From contig NZ_AUDO01000008.1 of NCBI RefSeq assembly GCF_000425505.1, positions 186,001 to 250,000 of the forward strand: a DNA stretch of 64,000 nucleotides, in the 5' to 3' direction. Positions 1 through 8,331 of this stretch are shown here, one piece after another. The notes beneath the pieces were generated by a model. The model was given only the letters and a program-made list of their open reading frames with translations. It did no database searches and had not been told where the DNA came from. Every line of letters begins with the position of its first letter. Position 1 is the stretch's first letter. This DNA comes from Flavobacterium frigidarium DSM 17623 (GTDB lineage: Bacteria; Bacteroidota; Bacteroidia; Flavobacteriales; Flavobacteriaceae). The translations under genes were made by a program, and so were the position numbers.

Positions 1-1091
1 GTTTTCCCGTAGCTCAATCTGAAATTTGTTTTTTCATCTGATCCAGAAATCGAAACAGTATTCGAAATCGAATTTCCCTTCCTGAAAAAGTCTTTTAAGT
101 TGTATCTAAATTCGAAAGGTAGAACTTGACCTTCACCTACAGAATACCCTGGACTACCATTTTGAAGGATTGAAAGTCCTGAATCAAAACGAGGTCCTAA
201 GTTGGTATCAGTACCCGGATCGTAAACTTGTTTAGAGCCTGCACCATAAACACCCTGAATCTCTGGCAAACGCAAAGCCTCGCTTGTCATAAAAGAAGAA
301 GAGATAGAAACACCCAAACCTTTGCCTTTGCGACCAGATTTTGTGGTAATTACAATCACACCATTTGCTGCTCTAGACCCATAAAGCGCAGATGCTGCAG
401 CACCTTTCAATACATTAACACTTTCTATATTTTCTTGATTGATTTCGGCTGCACCATTACCATAATCTGTAGGTAGATCAGTTTGCGTAGTAGGACCTCC
501 TCCTACACCGTAAACGTTATTGTTAATCGGAATTCCATCCACAATAAATAATGGTCCGTTATTGTTAATGTTCAATGATTTGTCGCCTCTAATAGTAATT
601 CTAGAAGAACTTGTGATTCCGTTTCCTGAGCCAGAAATTTGAACTCCCGATATTTTTCCAGAAAGATTAGAAACAAAATTGGTCGAGTTAACCTTATTGA
701 TATCGTCTGATTTTAATTCTTGGGATGCATAACCTAGGGCACGTTTGTCTCTTTTAATACCTAGGGCAGTGACAACTACTTCACCTAGTGCTACTGAATC
801 GTCTTGCAGAATGATATTTAATTTCTCTTGATTGGTTGCTATTGCTTCTTTAGCTGTAAAACCCACATAGCTAAAAATTAAGGTTTTTCCTTTTTCAGTT
901 GCAATGGAGTAGCTTCCATTTGCATCAGCGATTGTACTGTTTTGGGTCCCTTGTACGAGAATGGTTGCACCTGTTAGCGGGAAGCCAGCTGAATCTGTTA
1001 CTTTTCCTTGAATTATAATAGATTGTGAATGCAGCAATTGCCCACAAAGTACAATTAAGAATAAGAGTAGATTCTGTTTTAAAGTTTTCAT
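1..1091 (-). CDS. SusC/RagA-type TonB-dependent outer-membrane receptor, N-terminal part (cut by window edge)
   Basis: About 363 codons are visible from the ATG at 1089-1091 on the minus strand, and the frame is still open at base 1. The protein starts with a signal peptide (LLLFLIVLCGQLLHSQS), followed by a carboxypeptidase-like regulatory domain (about residues 25-105, GKVTDSAGFPLTGATILVQG, SYVGFTAKE). The SusC plug follows, with the family signatures EVVVTALGIKRDKRALGYA and SALYGSRAANGVI. In this family the protein is a 22-strand barrel that imports oligosaccharides or peptides with TonB/ExbBD energy and a SusD lipoprotein lid. A susD partner would lie downstream, outside the window, so the substrate cannot be named. 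A -7 box lies about 25 bases upstream of the ATG. The family assignment is firm; the substrate is unknown. Confidence 0.93.
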   Translation of the reverse strand, partial: MKTLKQNLLLFLIVLCGQLLHSQSIIIQGKVTDSAGFPLTGATILVQGTQNSTIADANGSYSIATEKGKTLIFSYVGFTAKEAIATNQEKLNIILQDDSVALGEVVVTALGIKRDKRALGYASQELKSDDINKVNSTNFVSNLSGKISGVQISGSGNGITSSSRITIRGDKSLNINNNGPLFIVDGIPINNNVYGVGGGPTTQTDLPTDYGNGAAEINQENIESVNVLKGAAASALYGSRAANGVIVITTKSGRKGKGLGVSISSSFMTSEALRLPEIQGVYGAGSKQVYDPGTDTNLGPRFDSGLSILQNGSPGYSVGEGQVLPFEFRYNLKDFFRKGNSISNTVSISGSDEKTNFRLSYGK

Positions 1092-1115
1092 TTTTTAGTA
1101 GTTATGTTTGTCGTG

Positions 1116-1123
1116 CAAAACTA
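1116..1123 (-). promoter_or_regulatory. Predicted -7 box of the SusC-type receptor gene
   Basis: On the minus strand this reads TAGTTTTG, matching the Bacteroidota -7 consensus TAnnTTTG. It lies about 25 bases upstream of the receptor ATG. No convincing -33 element was found. Confidence 0.5.
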
Positions 1124-1266
1124 TTGGTCTACTTATGGGATGTGATTAAGAAAACTTTAACAAAACAACAGTTGCAATTAAGAATAGGTTAGCAATGTTA
1201 ACTAGATGTTTTTGTGAATTCAATGTTTAAATTTGTCTAAAATGGCTTTATTTTTACTAAAAGCTG

Positions 1267-1274
1267 TAACTTTG
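1267..1274 (+). promoter_or_regulatory. Predicted -7 box of the polyprenyl synthetase gene
   Basis: TAACTTTG matches TAnnTTTG exactly. It ends only 8 bases before the ATG at 1283, so the transcript would have a leader of a few bases or none. Confidence 0.5.
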
Positions 1275-1282
1275 AAAACGAA

Positions 1283-2260
1283 ATGAATGTTACCTCACAA
1301 ATAAAACAGCCCATCTTTAAAGAAATGGAACTTTTCGAAAAAAAGTTCTATGAATCGATGACTTCACAAGTGGCTTTACTTAATAGAATTACCTATTATA
1401 TAGTAAACCGCAAAGGGAAGCAAATGCGTCCTATGTTTGTTTTTCTTACTGCTAAGATGGTTTCTGGTGGAACAATCAATGAGCGAACTTATCGTGGTGC
1501 TTGTGTAATTGAACTTATTCACACTGCTACTTTAGTACATGATGATGTAGTGGATGATAGCAATCGACGACGTGGTTTTTTCTCAATCAATGCGCTTTGG
1601 AAAAACAAAATTGCAGTATTAGTCGGGGATTATTTACTCTCTAAAGGACTGTTGTTATCAATAGACAACGACGACTTTGACTTACTTAAAATTATTTCTG
1701 TCGCTGTACGTGAAATGAGTGAAGGAGAATTACTTCAAATCGAAAAAGCTCGAAGACTCGATATTACCGAAGATATTTATTACGAAATTATTCGAAAAAA
1801 GACCGCGACTCTTATTGCGGCTTGCTGTGCTCTTGGTGCTAAATCTGTAATTGAAGATGTTGTACAAGTAGAGAACATGCGAAAATTTGGTGAACTCATA
1901 GGGATGGCATTTCAAATCAAAGATGACTTGTTTGATTACACAGATGAAGCCATTGGGAAACCAACCGGAATCGATATTAAGGAGCAAAAAATGACGCTTC
2001 CTTTAATTCATGTATTAAATACGTGTACCTCAAAAGAAAAATCATGGTTGATCAATTCGATTAAAAACCACAACAAAGACAAAAAAAGAGTCAAAGAAGT
2101 AATTGCTTTTGTCAAAGACAATAACGGTTTATTCTACGCCGAAAACAAGATGGCTGAATTCCAACAAGAAGCTTTACTTTTATTAAACAACTACCCTGAA
2201 TCTGATTTTAAAGATGCACTGATCCTTATGGTTAATTACGTTATTGAAAGAAAAAAGTAA
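1283..2260 (+). CDS. Polyprenyl diphosphate synthase (trans-prenyltransferase, IspB/HepT type)
   Basis: A 325-residue all-helical prenyltransferase. The first aspartate-rich motif is HDDVVDD (D87, D88, D91) followed by the RRRG diphosphate-binding stretch. The second is IKDDLFDYTD (D214, D215, D218). Family members add isopentenyl diphosphate to an allylic primer in trans and make the C30-C45 side chain of quinones; in flavobacteria this would be menaquinone. The bulky residues upstream of the first motif that set chain length cannot be read reliably by eye, so the product length is open. The length is normal for the family. The start is supported by the promoter just upstream. A membrane protease gene follows in the same direction after 57 bases. 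Confidence 0.9.
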   Translation: MNVTSQIKQPIFKEMELFEKKFYESMTSQVALLNRITYYIVNRKGKQMRPMFVFLTAKMVSGGTINERTYRGACVIELIHTATLVHDDVVDDSNRRRGFFSINALWKNKIAVLVGDYLLSKGLLLSIDNDDFDLLKIISVAVREMSEGELLQIEKARRLDITEDIYYEIIRKKTATLIAACCALGAKSVIEDVVQVENMRKFGELIGMAFQIKDDLFDYTDEAIGKPTGIDIKEQKMTLPLIHVLNTCTSKEKSWLINSIKNHNKDKKRVKEVIAFVKDNNGLFYAENKMAEFQQEALLLLNNYPESDFKDALILMVNYVIERKK

Positions 2261-2317
2261 CAGTTTTAATTCATACATTGCGTTTTCAAAAAATACTCTT
2301 ATTTAAGACGGTATGTT

Positions 2318-3250
2318 ATGAGTTACTTAATTTCATCAAAAAATCCATTATTAGTATTTGCAAAGATTGATGATAAAAAACCACATTGGTTAGTAGCACT
2401 ACTACTTGCATATACTTTTCTTATCCTTGGTCAGATTATAGGTTATTTTGCTAGAATGCCATTTGAAAGCGCTATTAATTCTGTAATAAGTCCAGTGTGG
2501 CAAAGTACTATTTCTCTGTTTATACGGCTTATTTTTGCTAACATTTTTATAATAGGATGTGTTTTTTTATGGGTACACCTATATGAAAAAAGACCATTAT
2601 CCTATCTCGGTTTTAAAAAAAAGAATTTTGCTGAGCTATATTTGAAGGGAATCCTTTGTGGAATTTTGATGTTTAGTACAGTAGTAGCAGTAATGGCAGT
2701 CTTTCAATTAGTTACATGGGAAAATGGTAATCCAATGTTGCAAGGTGTAAAGGTGCTTTTTCCAACACTTGTGTTATTGAGTGGGTTTGTAATTCAAGGC
2801 GCAACCGAAGAAATTCTATGTAGAGGCTGGCTGATGCCAATTTTGTCAGCGAGATATAATCTTTCGGTTGGCGTGTTCTTATCCTCCTCACTTTTTGGTA
2901 TGTTGCACGCATTCAATCAAAATGTTACTGTTTTTGCCGTTATAAACATTATTCTAGTGGGTGTGTTCTTCTCTCTTTTTGCTTTACGTCAAGGTAGTTT
3001 GTGGGGCGCATGTGCATTACATAGTGTGTGGAATTGGTTACAAGGGAATTTTTTTGGTTTTCAAGGAAGCGGTCAGGATGTTGGTCCAACGATCATGAAT
3101 TTAAAAGAAATTGGTCCGGAATGGATTACGGGTGGCGCATTTGGTCCAGAAGGGGGAAGTGTATGCTCCCTTGTAATCTGTATAGGTATTGGCACGATTC
3201 TTTATCTAAATGGCAACGATATAAAGAAAATTAAAAGTATTCAATTATAG
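2318..3250 (+). CDS. CPBP family intramembrane glutamic protease (Abi/CAAX-like)
   Basis: A 310-residue polytopic membrane protein with about seven or eight hydrophobic segments. The catalytic motif EExxxR is present as TEEILCRGW (E164, E165, R169). The two histidine motifs are also there: LHAFN (H197, N200) and HSVWNW (H235, N239). These are the residues that define active CPBP (Rce1-like) glutamic proteases. In eukaryotes the family processes CAAX proteins; bacterial members have been linked to bacteriocin immunity, anti-sigma cleavage and protein maturation, and no substrate is evident here. Spacing of 57 bases from the prenyltransferase suggests co-transcription. All catalytic residues are intact, so activity is likely. 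Confidence 0.88.
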   Translation: MSYLISSKNPLLVFAKIDDKKPHWLVALLLAYTFLILGQIIGYFARMPFESAINSVISPVWQSTISLFIRLIFANIFIIGCVFLWVHLYEKRPLSYLGFKKKNFAELYLKGILCGILMFSTVVAVMAVFQLVTWENGNPMLQGVKVLFPTLVLLSGFVIQGATEEILCRGWLMPILSARYNLSVGVFLSSSLFGMLHAFNQNVTVFAVINIILVGVFFSLFALRQGSLWGACALHSVWNWLQGNFFGFQGSGQDVGPTIMNLKEIGPEWITGGAFGPEGGSVCSLVICIGIGTILYLNGNDIKKIKSIQL

Positions 3251-3356
3251 AGAGATTTCTAAGTCTTGACTTTATAAATTTTATATTTAATTACATTTCA
3301 TGCAACCTTTTTGCCTTGACATTCGTCTATAGTTATAGAAACCCTTTACAACAACT

Positions 3357-3917
3357 TTGAAAGTAATCAATTTATATCAACAGGAAAAAGAAATGATTCA
3401 GCTAGCTGTCGATAACAATCGTCAAGCACAGCAACAAATCTATTCTCGATTTTCTCCAAAAATGTTAAGTATCTGCCGCTTGTATGTAAAAGATGTTCAG
3501 CAAGCCGAGGATGTTATGATTACCTCTTTTATGAAAGCGTTTATAAGTTTGAAAAATTTTCAACACAACGGAAGCTTCGAAGGATGGATTAGGCGGATTA
3601 TAGTTAATGAATGCATTTCTTTTTTGCGCGTCCATAAAAAAGTAAATTTTATTGAAGATACCTTTTATATTGAAGAAAGTACTGATGTCGTCGAATGTGA
3701 TTTGGCAACAGATGAGATTCAGTTAATGATTGATAATTTGTCAGAAGGCTATAAAATGGTTTTCAATCTCTATGCAATTGAGGGATTCAAACACAAAGAA
3801 ATAGCAGTGATGCTAGGAATCAATGAAGGAACTTCAAAATCGCAATTGTCACATGCCAGAAGGATTTTGCAACAGCAAATTAATGCAACAAAAAAGTATG
3901 ATTATGGAGCCAAATAA
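3357..3917 (+). CDS. ECF-type RNA polymerase sigma-70 factor
   Basis: A small sigma factor of up to 186 residues with only regions 2 and 4. Region 2 is visible around residues 25-95 (DVQQAEDVMITSFMKAF, FEGWIRRIIVNECI). Region 4 is at about 125-175 with a helix-turn-helix (HKEIAVMLGINEGTSKSQLSHARR). It would direct polymerase to a small regulon. The longest frame starts at TTG 3357, and an in-frame ATG lies at 3393. A near-match to the -7 box (CAACTTTG) covers the TTG, which would favour 3393, whereas related flavobacterial proteins (from memory) begin upstream of it. The next gene overlaps the 3' end, so the two are translationally coupled. The neighbouring one-TM protein is the natural candidate for its regulator. 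Confidence 0.88.
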   Translation: MKVINLYQQEKEMIQLAVDNNRQAQQQIYSRFSPKMLSICRLYVKDVQQAEDVMITSFMKAFISLKNFQHNGSFEGWIRRIIVNECISFLRVHKKVNFIEDTFYIEESTDVVECDLATDEIQLMIDNLSEGYKMVFNLYAIEGFKHKEIAVMLGINEGTSKSQLSHARRILQQQINATKKYDYGAK

Positions 3918-4620
3918 ATTCGATAAAAGTATAAAAGATAAAATGGAGGCAAGAACTATTGAACCTTCGGCTGATGCTTGGGGAAAATTAGAAGCTATGA
4001 TGCCTATGGCCGATAGACCAAAGCGCAAATATGTTTGGTTGTATATCGCTGCTAGTTTTGTGGGTTTACTATTAATGAGTTCTCTGTTTTTTAATCAAAC
4101 TACGTCAAGCAAAATTGATACAAACAGTCCAGTTGTGGTAAAACAGGTTCAAACAAATATTAATTTAGAGAAAAGTAAAGTAAATAAGGAAGAGCAAACG
4201 CTTTCACAAAAGGGAAACAGTGCTATTGTAGTCAGTGAGCCTCTTAATGAAAAGGAAATAAGTAAAAAAGAGCCTGATCATTTGAAAGAAAAAGAAGTTG
4301 TTGTTTTTACGACTAAAGACAAAATTGTGAATGCAGTTTCAGTTTCTTCTGAAACAAAAGTTACTGAAGTAATTAGTAAGAACAAATACACGAGTGCAGA
4401 AGAACTGTTAGCAGCTATAAGTGATGTAAATGGGAATGCAAATACAAATGAAAAGTCTTTGACAGTGAATAGAGTAAGTAGTTCAGTTGATCCAAACAGT
4501 TTATTGTCAAGCGTTGAGAAAGAATTAAATCAATCGTACAAAGAATCAGCAATAGAAAAGTTCAATAAAAAGTTAAATGTTGTTAAAACGGCTTTTGTGA
4601 ATAGAAATTATCAAGAATAA
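3904..4620 (+). CDS. Single-pass membrane protein, putative anti-sigma/signalling partner of the ECF sigma factor
   Basis: About 238 residues from ATG 3904 (MEPNKFDKS). ATG 3898 is an alternative. The longer reading frame from 3823 lies inside the sigma gene and is unlikely. The first 40 residues form a soluble segment (PSADAWGKLEAMM), then one transmembrane helix at about 43-63, then a lysine- and serine-rich low-complexity tail of roughly 170 residues in the periplasm. A cytoplasmic N-terminus, one helix and a periplasmic tail fit an anti-sigma topology. I see no zinc-binding HxxxCxxC motif or FecR domain. The 14-base overlap with the sigma gene and the barrel gene downstream suggest a three-gene signalling unit. 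Function is inferred from context only. Confidence 0.65.
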   Translation: MEPNKFDKSIKDKMEARTIEPSADAWGKLEAMMPMADRPKRKYVWLYIAASFVGLLLMSSLFFNQTTSSKIDTNSPVVVKQVQTNINLEKSKVNKEEQTLSQKGNSAIVVSEPLNEKEISKKEPDHLKEKEVVVFTTKDKIVNAVSVSSETKVTEVISKNKYTSAEELLAAISDVNGNANTNEKSLTVNRVSSSVDPNSLLSSVEKELNQSYKESAIEKFNKKLNVVKTAFVNRNYQE

Positions 4621-4651
4621 ATAATCAATCATCAATCAAAAAACGAAAATC

Positions 4652-6247
4652 ATGAAAAAAATTATCTTAATCACCGTATTGTTTTTAGTCGTCGCAGTTG
4701 CTAAACTAAGCGCGCAGGAAAAAGGAAGTTATAAATCCCTTTTAGAGTGGTCCTATTGGCAATCAGAACCTGCTAAATATGAAATGACTGTTCAAACTAA
4801 TACTGAATTAATCAATCAAAATGTTTTCAGTATAAAATCAGTTCAAAGCAAGATTTATAAGTTTGGGACACTAATGAAAACTATTAAATCCAACGATTAT
4901 AAGGGTAAAACAGTTAAAATGACAGGTTATATTAAAAGTAATAATGTAAAAAAATGGGCCGGACTATGGATGCGCGTAGATTATTATGGGGCTGATGTTT
5001 TAGCATTCGATAACATGCAAAATAGAGGGGTTAAGAGGACAACTGATTGGGCCAAATATGAAGTTGTTTTGTTTGTACCTCAAGAAGCTACATCCATGTC
5101 TTATGGTGGATTATTGAGTGGTACCGGTCAAATTTGGTTTAAAGACGTGAAAGTGGAGATTGTTGATGATAGTGTTCAAGAAACGGGAAGTATCAAAGGG
5201 AGAGATCACAAAATAATTTCATTTGAAAAAAGAGCAAAGGCCATAGGAGGTGCTATTAAAGAAATTACCGATAAAGAAAAAACCGCTCTAAAAACGGCTG
5301 TAGATTCTATAGATGCACAAGTTGAAAATGGTGCTTTAACAGCTGAATTGGGTAAAGATTTAAAACTCAAAAAAGCAACGGAGCATGCTAGAAATATTGA
5401 TAAGAGAGTAGCAATTGAAGAAGGGAAATTAAATCAATTAGTTAAAGAGCAAGTTGATGGAAGAATAGAAGAAGAGACAGGGAAAAAAAGAGGAGGCACA
5501 ATGTTGATTATTGGAGGCAGTAACGAGGCTATTGGTGAAAATAAGACCGAAATTAACCTAACTTCCTTTAAAGTGTATAATGGGCAAGAAGACAAAATTA
5601 ACCGACATTATAAAAGGACCACTTCGCAAGTAGTTTTTGCAACGGGATTGAACAACTTAGTTACAGATCAACGCGTTCAAAATTCTGATTTTAGGTATTT
5701 AGGTTCACATTTTTATGAATGGGGATTGACATTAAATTCAAGAATTTTTAAAGAGACTAATTTTCTTCATGCTAAATGTGGTTTGTCTTTAATGTACAAT
5801 AACCTTCGATCTACAGATAATAGAAGCTTTGTGGTTAATGGAAATCAAACTAACTTGCAAGTGAATCCCGTTAATTATGAAGATTCTAGATTTAGAACCG
5901 TTTCATTGGTTATTCCTTTGCATTTAGAGTTCGATTTTTCTAAAGCAAAGGAGATAGATGGAAAGCAGTATTTTAAAACACACGATAGTTTTCGTTTAGG
6001 TATAGGAGGGTATTTTGGAACCAATATTAAATCGAAACAAATTACCACCTACGATGATGACAACTATAAAAGTCGCGAAAAAGTAAAAGGAGATTTTAAT
6101 GTGAACAGCTTTGTTTACGGTTTAAGTACTTACGTAGGTTATAAAGCCACAAGTTTGTATCTTAAATATGATTTAAATCCTTTGTTTACAAATAATACAA
6201 TAAAGCAAAATAACGCGTCACTTGGTGTTCGTTTTGATTTTAATTAG
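4652..6247 (+). CDS. Outer-membrane beta-barrel protein with an N-terminal carbohydrate-binding-like domain
   Basis: A 531-residue secreted protein with a signal peptide ending near residue 21 (KLSAQ). Residues about 25-175 resemble a beta-sandwich domain known from some AraC-type regulators and other proteins (FGTLMKTIKSNDYKGKTVKMTGYIKS, GLWMRVD, FDNMQNRGVKRTTDW, VWF-like end IWFKDVKVEIVDD). A coiled-coil-like stretch follows (about 205-275, DKEKTALKTAVDSID, VAIEEGKLNQLV). From about 320 to the C-terminus alternating strands end in GVRFDFN, typical of an outer-membrane barrel. In related flavobacterial proteins (from memory) the coiled coil and barrel follow the signal peptide directly, so the front domain looks added. 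The gene follows the sigma/partner pair by 31 bases and ends in a strong terminator. A role in envelope sensing is inferred. Confidence 0.7.
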   Translation: MKKIILITVLFLVVAVAKLSAQEKGSYKSLLEWSYWQSEPAKYEMTVQTNTELINQNVFSIKSVQSKIYKFGTLMKTIKSNDYKGKTVKMTGYIKSNNVKKWAGLWMRVDYYGADVLAFDNMQNRGVKRTTDWAKYEVVLFVPQEATSMSYGGLLSGTGQIWFKDVKVEIVDDSVQETGSIKGRDHKIISFEKRAKAIGGAIKEITDKEKTALKTAVDSIDAQVENGALTAELGKDLKLKKATEHARNIDKRVAIEEGKLNQLVKEQVDGRIEEETGKKRGGTMLIIGGSNEAIGENKTEINLTSFKVYNGQEDKINRHYKRTTSQVVFATGLNNLVTDQRVQNSDFRYLGSHFYEWGLTLNSRIFKETNFLHAKCGLSLMYNNLRSTDNRSFVVNGNQTNLQVNPVNYEDSRFRTVSLVIPLHLEFDFSKAKEIDGKQYFKTHDSFRLGIGGYFGTNIKSKQITTYDDDNYKSREKVKGDFNVNSFVYGLSTYVGYKATSLYLKYDLNPLFTNNTIKQNNASLGVRFDFN

Positions 6248-6268
6248 AACGTTTTTGAGTTAGTTAAT

Positions 6269-6302
6269 AAACCCTTTCAGATATTAAATCTTGAAAGGGT
6301 TT
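6269..6302 (+). terminator. Terminator after the sigma/partner/barrel unit
   Basis: An 11-bp stem AAACCCTTTCA / TGAAAGGGTTT with a 12-base loop, ending in a short T run. It separates this unit from dnaG. Confidence 0.75.
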
Positions 6303-6320
6303 TGCTATTTAAAAACTTTG

Positions 6321-6328
6321 TAACTTTG
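6321..6328 (+). promoter_or_regulatory. Predicted -7 box of dnaG
   Basis: TAACTTTG matches TAnnTTTG and lies 29 bases before the TTG start of dnaG, just after the upstream terminator. Confidence 0.5.
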
Positions 6329-6357
6329 ACTTTTTATAACTTTTACCCCAAAATAAA

Positions 6358-8331
6358 TTGATTGCAAAAGCAACTATAGATACTGTTTTCGAAACTGCTC
6401 GAGTAGAGGAGGTTATTGGTGATTTTGTTAATTTAAAGCGCGCCGGTAGTAATTTTAAAGGTTTGAGTCCGTTCTCTGATGAGCGATCGCCTTCCTTTAT
6501 GGTGTCACCTGCAAAAGGTATTTGGAAAGATTTTAGTTCTGGAAAAGGCGGAAATTCGGTTGCGTTCTTGATGGAGCATTCCCATTTTACATATCCAGAA
6601 GCCATTCGATACTTAGCGAATAAATACAATATCGAAATTGAAGAAACAGAGCAAACTGATGAAGAAAAAGCTATTACTGACGTGCGCGAAAGCATGTATT
6701 TAGTTTCTGAATTTGCCAAAGATTATTTTCATAAAACCCTTTTAAAGTCAGAAGAAGGCAAAGCAATTGGTTATTCGTACTTTAAAGAAAGGGGATTCAC
6801 TGCTGAAACTATCGAAAAATTTAGTTTGGGTTATTCGCCAGAAGCTTGGGATGCTTTTACAAAAGAAGCATTGGGCAAAGGATATAAATTAGAATTTCTA
6901 GAAAGTACAGGATTAACAATTGCTAGAGAAGATAGGCCTTTTGACCGTTTTAAAGGACGAGTAATGTTTCCTATTCAAAGTATGTCAGGACGAATTTTAG
7001 GATTTGGAGGACGTATCTTAACCAATGATAAAAAAGCGGCCAAATACCTTAATTCACCTGAAAGTGATATTTACCATAAAAGTAAAGTATTGTACGGTAT
7101 TTTTCAGGCCAAGCAATCGATTGCTAAATTAAACAATTGTTATTTGGTCGAAGGATATACAGATGTCATCCAGTTCAATCAAGCGGGTATTGAAAATGTT
7201 GTGTCATCGTCAGGAACTGCATTGACTCCTGATCAAATTCGATTAGTGAATAGATTGACAAAAAATATCACCGTATTATTTGATGGGGATGCTGCTGGAC
7301 TGCGTGCTGCCATTCGCGGTATTGATTTGATTTTAGAAGAAGGGATGAATGTAAAAGTATGTACATTTCCTGATGGTGAAGATCCAGATAGTTTTGCTAA
7401 AAAAAGATCTCATGATGATCTAGTAGCGTATTTAGATGAAAATGCGAAAGACTTTATACAGTTTAAGGCGTCGACTTTAATGGATGAAGCAAAGAATGAC
7501 CCTATCAAAAAAGCAGATTTGATTAGGGATATGGTTACAAGTATTTCTAAAATTCCAGATCGTATTCAACGTGAGGTGTATATTCAAGAGTGTTCACGCA
7601 TTATGGATATCTCTGAGCAGGTTTTAGTGAGCACACTAGCCCAATTATCTCAAAAAGATGTTGCTGAGATTGAAAAAAAGCACAAGCAAGATCAGGGAAA
7701 AAAAGCTTTTGACGTAGTTAAAAATGACGAGCAAGTTGAGGCTCAGAAAGTAGATATTCTCTATCGCTTAGAGCGAAAAATTATTGAAATTTTACTGCTG
7801 TACGGTGATAAAACTGAAGAGTTTGAAGATACTTTTATGAGGACCAATGAAGATGGTGAAATCGTAATGGTTACAGAAAAGAAAGAATATAAAGTTTTTC
7901 AAAGGATCTATCTTAGTTTACAAGAAGATGAGGTCGAACTTGCAAATCCTTTGTTCAAGGATATCTTTAATGATTTGATTAACTATTATCTTCAAAACGA
8001 AGCTTTTAGTTTAGAACAATATTTAATGCATTTGCAGCCAGAATTTGCACAAGAAGTCACAGATATCCTCATGGAAGACGAGCGACTAATTATGCATAAT
8101 TGGGAAGGTCAAAATATTTTTCCGAAATCTAAAAACGATACCATTGCACAGAATGTTGCTGAAACAATATTAACTATGCGATGGTACCTTGTAGGTAGAA
8201 TTATAGAAGAATTGAAAGCCACTATTGCGCCAGGTGCAGATAATATTGAGTCAATGACAATGATTCAAGATTATAATGGACTAACGTTAGCGTTTTCTAA
8301 AAAGTTAGGGAGGGTAATGTCTCGATTTTAA
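6358..8331 (+). CDS. dnaG: DNA primase DnaG
   Basis: A 657-residue replicative primase that makes RNA primers at the fork together with the DnaB helicase. The order is an N-terminal zinc-ribbon-fold region (about 30-75), the catalytic core with the Toprim domain (EGYTDVIQF and FDGDAAG carrying the acidic metal-binding residues), and a C-terminal helicase-binding helical domain. The start is TTG at 6358 (MIAKATIDTVFETARVEEVIG), which matches the usual first residues of flavobacterial DnaG as I recall them; no upstream ATG fits. All four zinc ligands of the CHC2 ribbon are replaced: S37, S40, D58 and S61 stand where C, H, C and C are expected. The catalytic residues are intact, so the enzyme should be active. 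The stop abuts the stop of the opposite response-regulator gene. Confidence 0.97.
   Translation: MIAKATIDTVFETARVEEVIGDFVNLKRAGSNFKGLSPFSDERSPSFMVSPAKGIWKDFSSGKGGNSVAFLMEHSHFTYPEAIRYLANKYNIEIEETEQTDEEKAITDVRESMYLVSEFAKDYFHKTLLKSEEGKAIGYSYFKERGFTAETIEKFSLGYSPEAWDAFTKEALGKGYKLEFLESTGLTIAREDRPFDRFKGRVMFPIQSMSGRILGFGGRILTNDKKAAKYLNSPESDIYHKSKVLYGIFQAKQSIAKLNNCYLVEGYTDVIQFNQAGIENVVSSSGTALTPDQIRLVNRLTKNITVLFDGDAAGLRAAIRGIDLILEEGMNVKVCTFPDGEDPDSFAKKRSHDDLVAYLDENAKDFIQFKASTLMDEAKNDPIKKADLIRDMVTSISKIPDRIQREVYIQECSRIMDISEQVLVSTLAQLSQKDVAEIEKKHKQDQGKKAFDVVKNDEQVEAQKVDILYRLERKIIEILLLYGDKTEEFEDTFMRTNEDGEIVMVTEKKEYKVFQRIYLSLQEDEVELANPLFKDIFNDLINYYLQNEAFSLEQYLMHLQPEFAQEVTDILMEDERLIMHNWEGQNIFPKSKNDTIAQNVAETILTMRWYLVGRIIEELKATIAPGADNIESMTMIQDYNGLTLAFSKKLGRVMSRF

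Noticed and set aside
228..476. Plus-strand open frame in the SusC region
   Set aside because: It is antisense to the clearly conserved receptor frame.
3823..3903. ATG at 3823 as start of the one-TM protein
   Set aside because: It overlaps the sigma gene by more than 90 bases and encodes sequence with no membrane-protein character; ATG 3904 fits better.
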